Assembly (NCBI GenBank): GCA_022561895.1
Contig: JADFQH010000098.1
Span: 1 to 5,461 of the forward strand
Length of the DNA stretch: 5,461 nucleotides
Reading direction: 5' to 3'
Source: Methanobacteriota archaeon
Lineage (GTDB): Archaea; Halobacteriota; Halobacteria; Halobacteriales; Halalkalicoccaceae
Part shown: positions 5,176 to 5,461 of the stretch, one piece after another
Layout of the letters: every line of letters begins with the position of its first letter
Numbering within the stretch: position 1 is the first letter of the stretch
The notes under the pieces: generated by a model
Seen by the model: the letters and a program-made list of their open reading frames with translations, nothing else
The model's database searches: none
What the model was told of the DNA's origin: nothing
Program-made: the position numbers and the translations under genes

Positions 5176-5206
5176 GCCGAGTGAGGGCTTTCGGCTCAAT
5201 GTTTTT
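5176..5206 (+). terminator. Possible nth terminator: weak hairpin plus T-run
   Basis: GCCGA (5176-5180) can pair with TCGGC (5190-5194), and a run of five T begins at 5202, about 80 bases after the nth stop. Archaeal termination depends mostly on T-rich stretches, so the T-run may be the active part. The same run overlaps the promoter-like box of the next gene, so the two roles cannot be separated by eye. Confidence 0.3.
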
Positions 5207-5207
5207 A
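5202..5207 (+). promoter_or_regulatory. TATA-like box for the RtcB gene
   Basis: TTTTTA is centred about 27 bases before the ATG at 5232, the spacing expected for a leaderless transcript. No Shine-Dalgarno-like sequence stands before the start, which agrees with this. Confidence 0.5.
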
Positions 5208-5231
5208 CCTATCGTCCGTCTAGAGACGCCA

Positions 5232-5461
5232 ATGATCGAACTCGAAGGGAAATACACTGATGCGCAGATCCTCGGGGTCGAGGAGGTCGAAGAACAGAGC
5301 CTCGCTCAGGTCCAGAAACTGATCGACCACGAGGCGTTTACCGAACCGGTCCGGCTCATGCCCGATATTCACCCCGGAAAAGGAAGCGTCATCGGGTTTA
5401 CAATGCCGCTCGGCGACCGAATAATTCCAAATGTGATTGGAGTTGATATTGGGTGTGGGAT
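5232..5461 (+). CDS. rtcB: RtcB family RNA ligase, N-terminal part (cut by the right edge)
   Basis: The first 76 codons are present and still open. The motifs MPDIHPGKGSVIGFTMPL (43-60) and NVIGVDIGCG (67-76) are diagnostic of RtcB, the GTP- and Mn2+-dependent ligase that joins 2',3'-cyclic phosphate (or 3'-phosphate) ends to 5'-OH ends in tRNA splicing or RNA repair. Asp72 and Cys75 in VDIGCG match the conserved metal-binding Asp and Cys; the later His ligands lie outside the window. The text differs from the usual archaeal tRNA-splicing RtcB, which reads closer to GYGFPIGGV and FDINCG. This form is nearer to bacterial-type or RtcB2-like paralogues, so it may be an additional RNA-repair ligase rather than the essential splicing enzyme. 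The start is fixed by a TATA-like box about 27 bases upstream. Confidence 0.9.
   Translation, partial: MIELEGKYTDAQILGVEEVEEQSLAQVQKLIDHEAFTEPVRLMPDIHPGKGSVIGFTMPLGDRIIPNVIGVDIGCG

Noticed and set aside
4552..5199. 215-codon minus-strand open frame opposite nth
   Set aside because: It is antisense to a clear endonuclease III with intact catalytic residues, and its translation shows no recognisable domain.

Overview
The window looks like chromosomal DNA from a halophilic archaeon (class Halobacteria). It is GC-rich, its proteins are rich in Asp and Glu, and A/T-rich TATA-like boxes lie 24-28 bases before several start codons, as expected for leaderless transcripts. One protein opens with a Tat signal peptide, and several gene families are typical of haloarchaea. 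No RNA genes, CRISPR arrays or complete insertion sequences were seen.

Layout from left to right. (1) A gene on the minus strand, cut by the left edge, encodes a Tat-exported protein. (2) Across a 94-base divergent promoter region is a plus-strand pair 25 bases apart: a lipoate-protein ligase A family enzyme and a DUF371 protein. (3) A plus-strand membrane protein follows. It has duplicated 'conserved TM helix' segments like MscS-family channels but no cytoplasmic MscS domain. (4) The 211-base space between convergent genes is filled by two inverted-repeat structures: a 95-bp nested imperfect palindrome that reaches into the end of the membrane-protein gene, and a 110-bp segment bounded by perfect 15-bp terminal inverted repeats, which looks like a MITE. 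(5) On the minus strand lies the most unusual gene, a 450-residue acidic protein. It has an N-terminal haloarchaeal module, about 36 tandem five-residue repeats and a C-terminal PRC-barrel. (6) Across a 119-base divergent region containing a 9-bp inverted repeat is endonuclease III (nth, plus strand). (7) The start of an RtcB-type RNA ligase gene is cut by the right edge.

The genes do not form one pathway. Lipoylation (LplA), base excision repair (Nth) and RNA repair or ligation (RtcB) are independent housekeeping functions. The likely co-transcribed pair is lplA with DUF371. The best candidate for undescribed biology is the pentad-repeat/PRC-barrel protein, followed by the two inverted-repeat elements packed into the convergent intergenic space.
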